A DNA stretch of 64,000 nucleotides from Acinetobacter haemolyticus (GCF_900406815.1 NZ_OVCN01000001.1:240794-304793); one strand, 5' to 3'; shown: positions 55,196 through 64,000, counted from the stretch's first letter. Program-made: numbers and translations. Notes: generated from the sequence alone by a model not told the origin.

Positions 55196-57187
55196 ATGAA
55201 GATGAAAAAGCAACGTGATTTGATAACAATGGATGCTAAAAAAGTGAAGTATAAGAACAGCTTCCGTTATTTTTTCGCAATGGGGGGTATGTTCGCATGT
55301 TCATCCCTATATGCTTTAGATGTTCAATTCAATGACGCTTTACGTGCGGCAAATGCCAGTAATATTGCTTTACTCGATCAATTTCAAGAGCAAATGCAGA
55401 ATGATGTATTGGGGTATTACCCTGAATACTGGAAACTCAATACCAATTTAGCTTCACAACCTGCCTCTGCCATTATCAGCTTTGCTCAACGCTACCCCCA
55501 ATCTGCTATGGCTGAAAAGTTGGCTGCGGACTATGTTGAAGAAAAAGTAAAATATGCGAGCTTTGCCGAAGCTAAACCCGTATTAAGCTATGTTACAAAT
55601 CCAGATCAAGAAGAAAGCTGTGCCATTGCACAAGTTCGGGCACAAACGGGCGATAGTCTAGTTTTCGCTGAATACAAAGATATTTGGCTGACCACCACAA
55701 CGCAGCCTGAATCATGTAATGGTTTAGGGCGGTTGATGCTTGCTAGTCCACTGATGACAGCTCAAGATCGCCAACATAGATTGTGGTCACAATTACGTGC
55801 AGGACAATCAGGTTTCGCGATTGCAACAGCACAATCAATGGGGCTTAATTTATCGCTTGCACAACTGAATCAAATTCAAGCCAACCCGTTGGGCTATGTA
55901 TGGAGTGCAGCCAAAAACAATGATGCAGATTATGCATATTTGATTTTTGCGTTAGGGCGTGTTGCAGATAGTGATTTAACCAATGCGTTAGCGAATCTTC
56001 CTCGTGCACTTCAAGGCACACCACAAGCTGTACAACAATATCTATATCGTACAGTTGGCTATGTGGGTGGAACGACTGTGATGAAAAATGGTTTTAATCG
56101 TGAAGTATTAACTGCATTTGATCAAAGTTATGGTTATCCATTTAGTCCGGAAGAAGCAGAAATTTATGCAAGACAATCTATTCGATTTGGTTCTTGGGAA
56201 AGTCTGATTCGTGCAATAGATGCGATGTCTGTGACGCAAAAACAAGAAGACCGTTGGCAATATTGGTTGGCGAGAGCATCTGAGCAACGATCTGATGCCG
56301 CCTCTAAACAAGCAGCACAGCAGATTTATCGCAAATTGGCTCAAGCAGGCGATGATTATCATCACTTACTGGCCAAAGATCGTTTAGGACAACGTTATCA
56401 CCATCAACCGTTTAGTGAGCAACCTTCTGCCCAAGATATCCAAAAACTGAATCAGAACATTCATTTTAGACGTGCATTTACTCTTAGAGAAGTGAATGCG
56501 CCTGCCACTTATATTAATCGTGAGTGGAATTGGGCTGTACGCCAAGCATATTTACAGCATGATGATGGTTTGATTCTCGCTGCAGCAAAACGTGCGCATG
56601 ATATGGGATGGTATGATCGGGCAATTTATGCCGCTGATCGTACCACTACCCGTCATAATGACACTTATCGTTTTGCTACACCACACCGCGCGAATGTCAC
56701 AAGCCATAGTGCTAATGCAGGCGTAGATCCTGCTTGGGCATATGGATTGATGCGTCAAGAAAGCCGTTTCGTTACCACAGCCCGTTCTCATGTTGGTGCT
56801 GGCGGCTTGATGCAGATCATGCCAAATACAGCGAAGCTAATTGCGCGACAAATGGGTGAAACCTACAATCCAGCTGCACTGAGTGAAATGAATACCAATA
56901 TTCGTTATGGTACTTTTTATCTTTCAATGATTCAGGGGCAGCTCAGCGGTAATGCGGTACTGGCAACAGCAGGTTATAACGCAGGACCTAATCGCGCACG
57001 ACGTTGGCAGCCTGACAATCAACCTTTGGCGGCAGATCAATATACAGAATCAATCCCACTGTTGGAAACGCGTGACTATGTCAAACACGTCATGACCAAT
57101 GCAACGCATTATGGTGTGGTGTTGGGGCAAGGTCCACAGTCCCTAGAAAAAAGGATGGGTGTGATTCCTGTGCGAAATAGTCCTTGA
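55196..57187 (+). CDS. slt: soluble lytic murein transglycosylase, Slt70 type
   Basis: This periplasmic enzyme cleaves peptidoglycan with formation of anhydromuropeptides. It has a signal peptide (hydrophobic part FFAMGGMFACSSLYA) and a long superhelical U and L domain of alpha-hairpins to about residue 500. The catalytic SLT domain follows, with the Glu in YGLMRQESRFVTTARSHVGAGGLMQIMPNTAK and AGYNAGPNRARRW. The start is uncertain: ATG at 55196, 55202 or 55229, the last giving the neatest signal peptide. A TTG at 55193 is less likely. Confidence 0.93.
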   Translation: MKMKKQRDLITMDAKKVKYKNSFRYFFAMGGMFACSSLYALDVQFNDALRAANASNIALLDQFQEQMQNDVLGYYPEYWKLNTNLASQPASAIISFAQRYPQSAMAEKLAADYVEEKVKYASFAEAKPVLSYVTNPDQEESCAIAQVRAQTGDSLVFAEYKDIWLTTTTQPESCNGLGRLMLASPLMTAQDRQHRLWSQLRAGQSGFAIATAQSMGLNLSLAQLNQIQANPLGYVWSAAKNNDADYAYLIFALGRVADSDLTNALANLPRALQGTPQAVQQYLYRTVGYVGGTTVMKNGFNREVLTAFDQSYGYPFSPEEAEIYARQSIRFGSWESLIRAIDAMSVTQKQEDRWQYWLARASEQRSDAASKQAAQQIYRKLAQAGDDYHHLLAKDRLGQRYHHQPFSEQPSAQDIQKLNQNIHFRRAFTLREVNAPATYINREWNWAVRQAYLQHDDGLILAAAKRAHDMGWYDRAIYAADRTTTRHNDTYRFATPHRANVTSHSANAGVDPAWAYGLMRQESRFVTTARSHVGAGGLMQIMPNTAKLIARQMGETYNPAALSEMNTNIRYGTFYLSMIQGQLSGNAVLATAGYNAGPNRARRWQPDNQPLAADQYTESIPLLETRDYVKHVMTNATHYGVVLGQGPQSLEKRMGVIPVRNSP

Positions 57188-57215
57188 AATAGAAGTTGAT
57201 ATTAAATTTGAAGTC

Positions 57216-57902
57216 ATGAAGTTTTGGTATTTGATGAAATCAAGAGATTTTTTAAAACGATGGTTTGCAAGATGTGTACAAGCTTTAGGCTGTACACTTG
57301 TACTTTCGTTTGCCACATCAGTATATGCTGCGAGTAACCAAAATCTTGCTGGCTATATTTTACATGTAGAAATGACGCCTGCTGTTTGTGCTTTAGATTC
57401 ATCAAAACAAAAACAACGTAAGTGTTTGGAAGGGTATTCCTTAACAATTTCGAGCTTATTGCCAGAAGTTCCTGTAAATCGAAATTGTGAAACAAAATCA
57501 TCCGCTACATTGTCACCGTTGCAATCCACTGTGGTCGCGCGCGTGATGCCGAATGAAACTGAACGGGTACAACTTTGGCAAAATGTTGGGGGTTGTATCC
57601 CTATGAATGCGAGTCAATATTATAGAACCATCATTAATTTTGCTGAACGTTTAAAGATTCCTACTGATCTGACCAGTCAAAACACGATTAGTGTACAAAA
57701 AGAAAGTCTGAGACAACAATTTACCAAGTTAAATCCTTCTTTACCTGCAAATGGTATTCGCTTTAGTTGCCAATCTTCACGATCAGACTCTATTTTGACA
57801 GAGATCAGAGTGTGTTATCACAAAAATGGGCAGTATAAACAATGCGCAAGTCATGTTGTGACAGGTTGCCCAAGTGAATTTACAATTAAAGGCAGTTATT
57901 AA
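57216..57902 (+). CDS. RNase T2-like secreted protein, catalytic residues apparently lost
   Basis: This 228-aa protein has a signal peptide ending near VYA (residue 38). The body resembles RNase I/T2. YILHVEMTPAVCAL matches the first strand. EGYSLTISSLLPEVP (residues 72-86) lies where the first active-site motif FTxHGLWP should be. LWQNVGGCIPMNASQYYRTIINFAERLKIP lies where EWxKHGTC and the following helix should be. The active His are replaced, by Ser79 and Val124. Eight or so cysteines suggest disulfides. It lies 28 bp after slt. The fold assignment is my own alignment by eye. Confidence 0.6.
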   Translation: MKFWYLMKSRDFLKRWFARCVQALGCTLVLSFATSVYAASNQNLAGYILHVEMTPAVCALDSSKQKQRKCLEGYSLTISSLLPEVPVNRNCETKSSATLSPLQSTVVARVMPNETERVQLWQNVGGCIPMNASQYYRTIINFAERLKIPTDLTSQNTISVQKESLRQQFTKLNPSLPANGIRFSCQSSRSDSILTEIRVCYHKNGQYKQCASHVVTGCPSEFTIKGSY

Positions 57903-58071
57903 ATTTTCTAGCTGCGCTTAATTTGTATTTTCTATCAGACTTTTGTTGAAATTCATTCTCTTTTATATGCATATCTCGCTGCTTTAGAGTACAATCTTTG
58001 CCGTTTATGATGATTTGACTGGATAGAATCACTATCTAGTCCAATTAAGGACCCTCATTGGAGACAATTAC

Positions 58072-59058
58072 ATGAAGCAACCCGTTCGTGTTGCCGTTAC
58101 AGGCGCTGCAGGTCAAATTGGTTATAGCTTATTATTCCGTATCGCAAGCGGTGAAATGCTTGGTAAAGATCAACCTGTAATTTTACAATTGCTTGAAGTT
58201 CCTGTTGAAAAAGCCCAACAAGCGCTTAAAGGCGTAATGATGGAGTTAGACGACTGTGCTTTCCCATTATTGGCAGGCATGATCGGAACTGATGACCCTA
58301 AAGTTGCATTCAAAGATGCTGACTATGCGTTATTAGTGGGTTCTCGTCCACGTGGTCCTGGTATGGAACGTGCTGACTTGTTGAAAGTGAACGGTGAGAT
58401 CTTCATCGGTCAAGGTCAAGCATTGAACGAAGTTGCTAGTCGTAATGTTAAAGTATTAGTTGTAGGTAACCCTGCAAATACAAATGCTTACATAGCAATG
58501 AACTCTGCTCCAGATCTTCCAGCGAAAAACTTCACTGCTATGTTACGTCTTGACCACAACCGTGCGTTGACTCAAGTCGCTCAAAAAGCTGGTGTTGCAG
58601 TTGCTGACATCGAAAAATTAACTGTTTGGGGTAACCACTCTCCAACAATGTATGCTGACTACCGTTTTGCAACTGCAAATGGCGAAAGCTTAAAAGATAA
58701 AATCAACGATGCTGAATGGAATAAAGATGTATTCCTTCCAACTGTTGGTAAGCGTGGCGCTGCGATCATCGAAGCACGTGGTTTATCTTCTGCTGCATCT
58801 GCTGCAAATGCAGCAATCGACCATATGCGTGACTGGGCGCTTGGTACAAACGGCAAATGGGTAACTATGGGTATTCCATCTGATGGTTCTTATGGTATTC
58901 CTGAAGGCGTAATGTTCGGTTTCCCTGTAACAACTGAAAACGGTGAATACAAAATCGTTCAAGGTTTAGAAATTGACGAATTCAGCCGTGAGCGTATTAA
59001 CTTCACGTTGAATGAACTTGAAGAAGAGCGCGCAGCGATTGCTGATATGCTAAAATAA
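58072..59058 (+). CDS. mdh: Mdh, malate dehydrogenase
   Basis: Mdh interconverts malate and oxaloacetate with NAD in the TCA cycle. At 328 aa it belongs to the longer cytosolic-type group (MDH group 2) and not the 312-aa E. coli type. Motifs are [21 protein letters not shown], the substrate-arginine loop [26 protein letters not shown], the catalytic His region [13 protein letters not shown], and LDHNRA. A GGAGACAATTAC site precedes the ATG. A terminator follows. Confidence 0.97.
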   Translation: MKQPVRVAVTGAAGQIGYSLLFRIASGEMLGKDQPVILQLLEVPVEKAQQALKGVMMELDDCAFPLLAGMIGTDDPKVAFKDADYALLVGSRPRGPGMERADLLKVNGEIFIGQGQALNEVASRNVKVLVVGNPANTNAYIAMNSAPDLPAKNFTAMLRLDHNRALTQVAQKAGVAVADIEKLTVWGNHSPTMYADYRFATANGESLKDKINDAEWNKDVFLPTVGKRGAAIIEARGLSSAASAANAAIDHMRDWALGTNGKWVTMGIPSDGSYGIPEGVMFGFPVTTENGEYKIVQGLEIDEFSRERINFTLNELEEERAAIADMLK

Positions 59059-59075
59059 TTTATCAACGATAAATT

Positions 59076-59107
59076 AAAAAATGCTCCCAATAGGGAGCAT
59101 TTTTTAT
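59076..59107 (+). terminator. terminator after mdh
   Basis: ATGCTCCC-AATA-GGGAGCAT has an A run before and TTTTTT after, 18 bp past the mdh stop codon. Confidence 0.92.
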
Positions 59108-59213
59108 TGTGTACAAGCCCAACAAAAAACAACAAGAAAATAAAGTACTTCACTGCAATAGCACGTGCTTTGTTGATACATTAAAAGAAGAAGATGGCTA
59201 AGGGAGAATAACA

Positions 59214-59456
59214 ATGTTTGAACCACAACCTACACTAGAACTTTTGTTTGAACAGCTTGGGTTGGAGGCTGATGAAGCTGCTATGGAGCGTTTTATCCAA
59301 ACGCATCAATTAAGTGCCGAGCAAAAACTGCATGAAGCTGATTTTTGGAGTACAGGGCAACGAGATTTTCTGAAAAGTCATTGGGAGAAAGATGATGAAT
59401 GGGCGATTGTAATTGACGAACTAAACCAGCAATTGCATGTGGACAGCACCGAGTGA
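59214..59456 (+). CDS. DUF2789 family protein
   Basis: This 80-aa acidic protein has the DUF2789 pattern: PTLELLFEQLGLEADEAAMERFIQTHQL, then ADFWSTGQRDFLKSHWEKDDEWAIVIDELNQQL. It is helical and cytoplasmic, of unknown function. GGGAGAA precedes the ATG. It is convergent with the next gene through a shared hairpin. Confidence 0.85.
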   Translation: MFEPQPTLELLFEQLGLEADEAAMERFIQTHQLSAEQKLHEADFWSTGQRDFLKSHWEKDDEWAIVIDELNQQLHVDSTE

Positions 59457-59469
59457 TAGGAAAAAAGTA

Positions 59470-59500
59470 AATAAAGCTCACCGAATTAGTGAGCTTTATT
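59470..59500. terminator. hairpin shared by convergent genes
   Basis: AATAAAGCTCAC and GTGAGCTTTATT form a 12-bp perfect stem with a 7-base loop. The stop codon of the minus-strand gene at 59486 lies inside it. Confidence 0.8.
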
Positions 59501-60013
59501 ACGTAGAAGTGTTTTAAACCAATCTTCTTGACGGACTTGATTAAATGCAGGATGAGCGTGGAGCAACCCAAGGTCATGCTCTAAGCAAGACACATATTTA
59601 TTTAACCAATGTCGGGTAAGTGCATTTTCTTGTTTTACAGCTGATGCATAGGCCAAAAAGAAATAAATATCCAAATGATCATGATGAGCTAAAGGCTTTA
59701 AGATCTGCTGCGTAATCAAAGCAAAACGTTGTTCTTTATTCAGCTCAAAATAAATCATATATGCTTTAGCTAAATACAGGGACAAATTCAAATACAAGCT
59801 TAATGGCATCTCTTCGTGTTCGATCCGTGCTTGTTCAAGCAATACAATTGCTTCTTGTAGAAAATGTAATTGTTCCTGACGAACATGGCTTAGCATCACT
59901 AACTGCAAACGTAAGTCAGCACGTTCTAAAGCAAGTTCTGGAGTGTTGCCACTTAAATAAAGTTGGTCAGTTTCCCCAATCCGAGCAATTACCTGTTTGG
60001 TTTCATTCGACAT
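59486..60013 (-). CDS. helical hypothetical protein, TPR-like
   Basis: This 175-aa cytoplasmic protein consists of paired helices (LRLQLVMLSHVRQEQLHFLQEAIVLLEQAR, LSLYLNLSLYLAKAYMIYFELNKEQ, LDIYFFLAYASAVKQENALTRHWLNKY), suggesting three TPR-like units. The C-terminal AHPAFNQVRQEDWFKTLL resembles the end of several TPR proteins. No partner is obvious. No function is assigned. Confidence 0.65.
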   Translation of the reverse strand: MSNETKQVIARIGETDQLYLSGNTPELALERADLRLQLVMLSHVRQEQLHFLQEAIVLLEQARIEHEEMPLSLYLNLSLYLAKAYMIYFELNKEQRFALITQQILKPLAHHDHLDIYFFLAYASAVKQENALTRHWLNKYVSCLEHDLGLLHAHPAFNQVRQEDWFKTLLRNKAH

Positions 60014-60103
60014 GCATTATTCCAAAAATCGACAGTTAGGTAGGTTATATAAGGTTGTTTTTAGAAATTTAAAGGTATAGCCGCCCGTGATATTCCAACC
60101 ACA

Positions 60104-60733
60104 CTAATTACTCCAAATTGAATTTCCACTTCTTAACCATGCCGTAATGGAGAGACGTTGCTGTTTGGAGAGAAGAACCTCATGCAATATATCGCTTTGA
60201 AAGATAGCAAGGCGATTCGGTTCAGGCTGAATGATATGCCAATTCCCATTTTTATCCTGTAAGCGCAATTGACCGCCCCAGTCTTGCTGCCAATGTTCAT
60301 GTAGATAAAAAACGGTTGAGATCATTCGATCATTTTTTTGTTGTGGATTATCACGATGTAACGCGTAAAATTCACCCGCGTTATAACAGGCAAAATGTGC
60401 TTCTACCTCTTTAATCCCGAGATAGAAGGCCTGATTTAATGTTTGAGATAAGCTTTTTAAAGTATTGATGTGCTGTTGTGCAATGGGTAGTTGATCATCT
60501 ATCCATAAAATGTGGTCGCTACGAATATGGCTGACAACGCCATTTTGTATCCCTGCTGCTCGAAATTCTTCCAGATGTAAACTACATTCTTGCACCAGAT
60601 CGGATACATATTCTTTAGAGTACGCGTTATTCACCAAAGCAAATCCAGACGCATTTAAATCATCTAAAATTTGATCAATATTCCAAGACGTAGGAAGCGA
60701 GGTGGATTGCATACAGTTCCAGTTAACATTCAT
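60104..60733 (-). CDS. 2OG-Fe(II) oxygenase family protein
   Basis: This is a non-haem iron oxygenase with the double-stranded beta-helix metal triad: HxD as YALHRDN and a distal His in SDILHEVLLSKQQRLSITAWL, with the Arg that binds 2-oxoglutarate in QRLSITAW. MISTVFYLHEHW and WGGQLRLQDKNG are typical of prolyl-4-hydroxylase-like members. The frame opens at a TTG (60748). ATG at 60733 or 60712 is more likely; I chose 60733, giving 209 aa. The substrate is unknown, and a ribosomal-protein or translation-factor hydroxylase is only a guess. Confidence 0.87.
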   Translation of the reverse strand: MNVNWNCMQSTSLPTSWNIDQILDDLNASGFALVNNAYSKEYVSDLVQECSLHLEEFRAAGIQNGVVSHIRSDHILWIDDQLPIAQQHINTLKSLSQTLNQAFYLGIKEVEAHFACYNAGEFYALHRDNPQQKNDRMISTVFYLHEHWQQDWGGQLRLQDKNGNWHIIQPEPNRLAIFQSDILHEVLLSKQQRLSITAWLRSGNSIWSN

Positions 60734-60830
60734 TTGATTACAGTACAATTTTAGATGATCACATCAACGCTAAAGAATAGCCTTTATTTTCATGATAAAC
60801 TATCCTTTGAATTGAGGAATAATTGTCAAC

Positions 60831-61688
60831 ATGAATTACCGTCACCATTTCCATGCAGGTAACTTTGCCGATGTTATGAAGCATGTACTTTTGCTTCAAC
60901 TGCTTAATCGTTTAAATGCTAAAGATAAGCCATATCGATATATCGATACCCATGGTGGGGCAGGTAAATATGATTTATCTCTTGCGCCAGCACAAAAGTC
61001 TGGTGAGTTTTTAACAGGGATTCACCGTCTCGTTCAGCTAGGCGAGATAGAAAAGCGTCAGGCACCTGAAGGTGTTCAAGAATATTTGAAACTGGTCGAA
61101 AGCTTACGTGCCGAAGAAGGTAAAGGCAGTTACCCAGGGTCTCCGTGGTTTGCTTTACAAGGAATGCGTGAGATTGATAAGGCAACTGTATTTGAAATGC
61201 AGCGTGATGTATTTCAACAACTACGCCAAAATATTCGCGATAAACGCATGGGTTTGCATGAGCGTGATGCTTATGAAGGCTTACTCGGTGTTATTCCACC
61301 TAAAGAAAAGCGTGGATTAGTGATGATTGATCCACCGTATGAACTTGAACGTAAAGACTTTCCGCAATTGGTTGAATTGCTTCAAGCAGCCCATAAAAAA
61401 TGGCCGACAGGTGTTTTTGCTGTGTGGTATCCAATTAAAGATCGCGCCATGATTGAACGTTTTGAAAAGAAAATGTTTAAAACAGGTATTCGCCGTCAAT
61501 TGGTTTGTGAAATCTGTGTATGGCCTGATGATACACCTGTGGGTTTAAATGGTTGTGGTTTGTTAGTGATTAACCCACCTTGGAAATTTTCGGAAGATGC
61601 GGATCAAGCATTACAATGGTTATTTCCACATTTGCGTATGCAAGAAATTGGCGGTCATGCCGCAGTGCGTTGGTTGGTGGGTGAATAA
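60831..61688 (+). CDS. rlmJ: RlmJ, 23S rRNA (adenine-2030-N6)-methyltransferase
   Basis: RlmJ methylates A2030 of 23S rRNA. The N-terminus MNYRHHFHAGNFADVMKHVLL is diagnostic. The SAM site is YIDTHGGAGKYDL and the catalytic motif is DPPYE near residue 165. WYPIKDR and LNGCGLLVINPPWKF are also family features. At 285 aa it is of family length. The older name of the family is ComJ/YhiR. Confidence 0.96.
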   Translation: MNYRHHFHAGNFADVMKHVLLLQLLNRLNAKDKPYRYIDTHGGAGKYDLSLAPAQKSGEFLTGIHRLVQLGEIEKRQAPEGVQEYLKLVESLRAEEGKGSYPGSPWFALQGMREIDKATVFEMQRDVFQQLRQNIRDKRMGLHERDAYEGLLGVIPPKEKRGLVMIDPPYELERKDFPQLVELLQAAHKKWPTGVFAVWYPIKDRAMIERFEKKMFKTGIRRQLVCEICVWPDDTPVGLNGCGLLVINPPWKFSEDADQALQWLFPHLRMQEIGGHAAVRWLVGE

Positions 61689-61726
61689 CCCATCAACATC
61701 CAGATATTGTTGAGGAATTGAAAATA

Positions 61727-62560
61727 ATGACAAATTCTCTGAAACCTGATTCTAATTTAAATAAAGATGGTCGATCTTTCGATGGCATTACATTTGAAGT
61801 AGAAGAAGAAGAGCATACGCATGAAGGGCAAAAAATAAAACGACGTGGGATTTATTTGTGGCCGAATCTAATTACAACAGCAGCGCTTCTATCTGGCTTT
61901 TATTCTATTATTGCCAGTATGAATGGAAATTTTAATCAAGCAATTTATGCGATTTTTTTAGCTGCATTATTGGATGGTTTGGATGGGCGTGTTGCGCGTG
62001 CAATCGGTGCTCAGAGTGCCTTTGGTGAACAATACGATTCATTATCAGACTTGCTTGCTTTCGGCGTTGCACCTGCCATTTTGATGTATAGCTGGAGTTT
62101 GCACGATCTTGGCCGTATTGGTTTAGCGTGTTGCTTTATCTATACCGCTTGTGCTGCCTTCCGTTTGGCGCGCTTTAACGTGCAAATTGGTGTAGTAGAT
62201 AAGCGCTATTTTATTGGTATTGCAAGTCCACTTGCCGCTGTGGCTGTGATTTCAATGGTGTGGGTGGGACGTGATTTTCCATTCATTTTTGATTTAAAGG
62301 ATATTGTGATTCAAATCATTAATGCTGCCGTAATGGTTGGTATAGGTTTGCTCATGATTTCCAATATTAAGTATTATTCATTTAAGCAAATGGATCGTAA
62401 GCGTGTACCTTTTGTCGTGATGTTACCTGTGGTCTTGATTTTTGCAGCGATCACGTACAACATTCCAGTAGGGATATTGACTGTTTGTATTATTTATATC
62501 CTCTCTGGATTTGTAACGACTTTATTAGCAAAAAAGAATGATTCAAAAATAACAACTTAA
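61727..62560 (+). CDS. pssA: PssA, CDP-diacylglycerol--serine O-phosphatidyltransferase
   Basis: This CDP-alcohol phosphatidyltransferase makes phosphatidylserine, the precursor of phosphatidylethanolamine. The catalytic motif DGX2ARX8GX3DX3D is read as DGRVARAIGAQSAFGEQYDSLSD, and RGIYLWPNLITTAALLSGF is the first helix. Eight or so membrane helices fit the type II PssA of Gram-positive and many gammaproteobacterial genomes, unlike E. coli PssA. The ATG at 61727 has GAGG upstream; a TTG at 61718 is too close to it. A hypothetical gene follows 16 bp later. Confidence 0.93.
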   Translation: MTNSLKPDSNLNKDGRSFDGITFEVEEEEHTHEGQKIKRRGIYLWPNLITTAALLSGFYSIIASMNGNFNQAIYAIFLAALLDGLDGRVARAIGAQSAFGEQYDSLSDLLAFGVAPAILMYSWSLHDLGRIGLACCFIYTACAAFRLARFNVQIGVVDKRYFIGIASPLAAVAVISMVWVGRDFPFIFDLKDIVIQIINAAVMVGIGLLMISNIKYYSFKQMDRKRVPFVVMLPVVLIFAAITYNIPVGILTVCIIYILSGFVTTLLAKKNDSKITT

Positions 62561-62576
62561 AAAACGGAGGTTCAGT

Positions 62577-63638
62577 ATGCCAATGTTGATCAGTAATAAT
62601 CAATTAAAGCAGCTGAATCTCAATAAGTCAGATGCTCTAATCTTCTATCCACCTAAGGGTTTGTTTAAAATTGTTTATCAGGCTTTGATCCTGCCAAATC
62701 TTCCAGAGCCTTTTCATTATCTAAACTTTATTAGCCTCATCGGACAACCCCGTATTCCTATTTGTTATAACGCTAGCGCGGTAACGACAACGGCAATAGA
62801 CACAGCAACTGTATTGGTGAGCAGCAGTGTAGCAACAGTTGGACATCTCAAAAGTTATAGTGCAAAAGAACAGTGTCAATTTGATGTTGATTGTTATCAA
62901 TTTTTAGATATTGATCATATCCAAGTGGATGCACCCAATTATTATTTTAAACGTTCTGATGATGAGCTTAGTTGTGAGTTAAAAATAAATACATTTGCTG
63001 AAGTTGAAAATCACTCTGCATTACAATGGGGCGTGGCTGATTATTGGTATACACGATGTCAATGTGAAGGCGAACTGGTATATAAAAAACAAAAATATCA
63101 AATCGAAGCGCAAGGTGTTTTGAAATATGCTCGTGCTGTATATTTACCTTTTATTGCCTTTCATTTCTTTACCTATCAAATCATTCAGATTCATGCCGAA
63201 TTACAAATTATTCTTACCGAATTAAGAAATCAGTGGAATCAAATCATTTTTACTCGAATCGAAATTCAACATGATCAACAACCAAGCATACTCTACAATC
63301 AAAACGTGAGTTTTGATGTAATGCGAGTTTATCCAAAAGTACGAACGCCGAATGGATGCAATATGTATTTAGCGCGAGAGTTTATTTGGCAGTATCAAGA
63401 TGGTGATCAAATTGTTTTCCAGTTACATGGTCAAAGTCGGGGTGATTATAAGTTTGGATTAGCTGCGGGTTATGTGGGAAGTTTTAATTATCAACTATTT
63501 TGGAATAATGAGACCTATCAAGGGTCGGGTTATTGCGAATACATTGATTGTCGGCCTTTACATTGGCAAGAAAAAAATAAAACAGAGCAGATAATAGATA
63601 AAATTCCACATTTTCAGCCTTATTTGTGCAAGAAGTAG
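62577..63638 (+). CDS. conserved protein of unknown function, DUF6670-like
   Basis: This 353-aa protein has no signal peptide and is rich in beta-strand and aromatic residues (FHYLNFISLIGQPRIP, FKRSDDELSCELKINTFAEV, GVADYWYTRCQCEGELVYKKQ, SYNQLFW-like repeats, GSGYCEYIDCRPL). The alternating polar/aromatic strands recall lipocalin- or AttH-type barrels (tentatively the DUF6670 family, from memory). GGAGG lies seven bases before the ATG and the gene is 16 bp after pssA, so it is probably co-transcribed. A lipid-related role is a guess from context. Confidence 0.65.
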   Translation: MPMLISNNQLKQLNLNKSDALIFYPPKGLFKIVYQALILPNLPEPFHYLNFISLIGQPRIPICYNASAVTTTAIDTATVLVSSSVATVGHLKSYSAKEQCQFDVDCYQFLDIDHIQVDAPNYYFKRSDDELSCELKINTFAEVENHSALQWGVADYWYTRCQCEGELVYKKQKYQIEAQGVLKYARAVYLPFIAFHFFTYQIIQIHAELQIILTELRNQWNQIIFTRIEIQHDQQPSILYNQNVSFDVMRVYPKVRTPNGCNMYLAREFIWQYQDGDQIVFQLHGQSRGDYKFGLAAGYVGSFNYQLFWNNETYQGSGYCEYIDCRPLHWQEKNKTEQIIDKIPHFQPYLCKK

Positions 63639-63668
63639 ACAGTCGTTCTAGTAATTGTGAAAAACTGC

Positions 63669-63696
63669 TTGCAACTGAATCCTAATCATCTATAAT
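63669..63696 (+). promoter_or_regulatory. rrn promoter P1
   Basis: -35 TTGCAA (63669-63674) and a perfect -10 TATAAT (63691-63696) are separated by 16 bp and followed by the GC-rich discriminator GCACACCC. This suits growth-rate and ppGpp control of an rRNA operon. Confidence 0.7.
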
Positions 63697-63808
63697 GCAC
63701 ACCCATCGGCGGTGATGCAGATAAAAACTTGTTGATAAACAAGGATTTGGCTTTAGTGGTTGGATTTTTGGTTTGATTGATAAGTTTTAAAAATATCTAA
63801 ATTACCTG

Positions 63809-63836
63809 TTGACTTTTAAGAGATTGAGAGTAATAT
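63809..63836 (+). promoter_or_regulatory. rrn promoter P2
   Basis: -35 TTGACT (63809-63814) and -10 TAATAT (63831-63836) are separated by 16 bp and followed by AGCCGACC. It lies about 140 bp after P1. Confidence 0.65.
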
Positions 63837-64000
63837 AGCCGACCTAGCTTGATGATGACGAATCATCGAGAAGATCATTAAGAGAATAGAAGAACAACTT
63901 GTGTGGATTTTTACTGGTTGATCGATCGAAAATATTTCATTGATTAATTGGTTTAAATTTCTCGAAGTTTATTTGAGCGAATATATAAGTCAGTAATTGA
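63837..64000 (+). other. leader of an rRNA operon, cut by the window end
   Basis: The stretch with ACTTGTGTGGATTTTTACTG, then TTCTCGAAGTTTATTTGAGC and TCAGTAATTGA at the end, is what I recall as the conserved sequence just upstream of 16S rRNA genes in Acinetobacter. The 5' half probably pairs with sequence after 16S to make the RNase III stem. The mature 16S would begin a few tens of bases past the window end. No part of it is seen here. Confidence 0.6.

Overview
The window looks like chromosome of an Acinetobacter-type gammaproteobacterium (Moraxellaceae). It is AT-rich and almost fully occupied by housekeeping genes. It contains an inverted part of the leuCDB / asd-fimV-truA neighbourhood known from pseudomonads, a miaB-phoH-ybeY operon, rpmB-rpmG, tonB-exbB-exbD, thyA-folA, and at the right edge what I read as an rRNA operon promoter and leader. 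I see no tRNA, complete rRNA, CRISPR array, prophage or complete insertion sequence. Species cannot be named from the sequence alone.

Layout. 1-7.1 kb: small-subunit catalase, PtsP, a roughly 270-bp MITE-like inverted-repeat element, RppH, a HAD phosphatase and a LysR regulator. 7.2-11.6 kb: a DUF2061 membrane protein with a Fur-box-like site, then leuC-leuD-lipoprotein-leuB. 11.6-19.6 kb: a lipoprotein, infA, an AraC regulator, and on the minus strand truA, an asparaginase, FimV as two separate genes, and asd. 19.7-26.4 kb: an EEP-family protein, a probable CsrA-titrating small RNA, an LpxL-type acyltransferase, a GXWXG/DUF4334 protein, a macrodomain protein, Uup and SlyX. 26.4-35.9 kb: topA, a putative zinc peptidase, HdeD-like protein, UvrD-like helicase, an RRM protein, two small conserved proteins and a Kef-type antiporter. 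36-42 kb: rpmBG, an aldehyde dehydrogenase with a divergent TetR regulator and a palindromic operator, purU, tonB-exbBD. 42-48 kb: msrA, a META-domain gene remnant, a DUF4105 protein, folA, thyA, xpt, a DUF3108 protein and a hypothetical. 48-55 kb: an orphan TonB-family protein, a siderophore receptor, an ABM-domain protein, ybeY-phoH-miaB. 55-64 kb: a lytic transglycosylase, a degenerate RNase T2-like protein, mdh, DUF2789, a 2OG-Fe(II) oxygenase, rlmJ, pssA, a hypothetical and the rrn leader.

The most interesting item is the gap 20.89-21.13 kb. It carries a near-consensus GacA upstream activating sequence, then a stretch with eight GGA motifs, several in hairpin loops, then a strong intrinsic terminator. 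This is the architecture of CsrB/RsmX/Y/Z RNAs that sequester CsrA. Other notable items are the RNase T2-fold protein whose two catalytic histidines appear replaced, FimV split exactly before its membrane segment, the HExxHxxGxxD protein, the 5'-truncated META gene, and several candidate operators.

Two iron-linked loci, tonB-exbBD and the siderophore receptor, each have a Fur-box-like sequence, and a third such site lies before the DUF2061 gene. The leu genes make the leucine precursor, with a lipoprotein gene embedded in the run. All functional statements rest on reading motifs by eye and on family knowledge; no database search was run.
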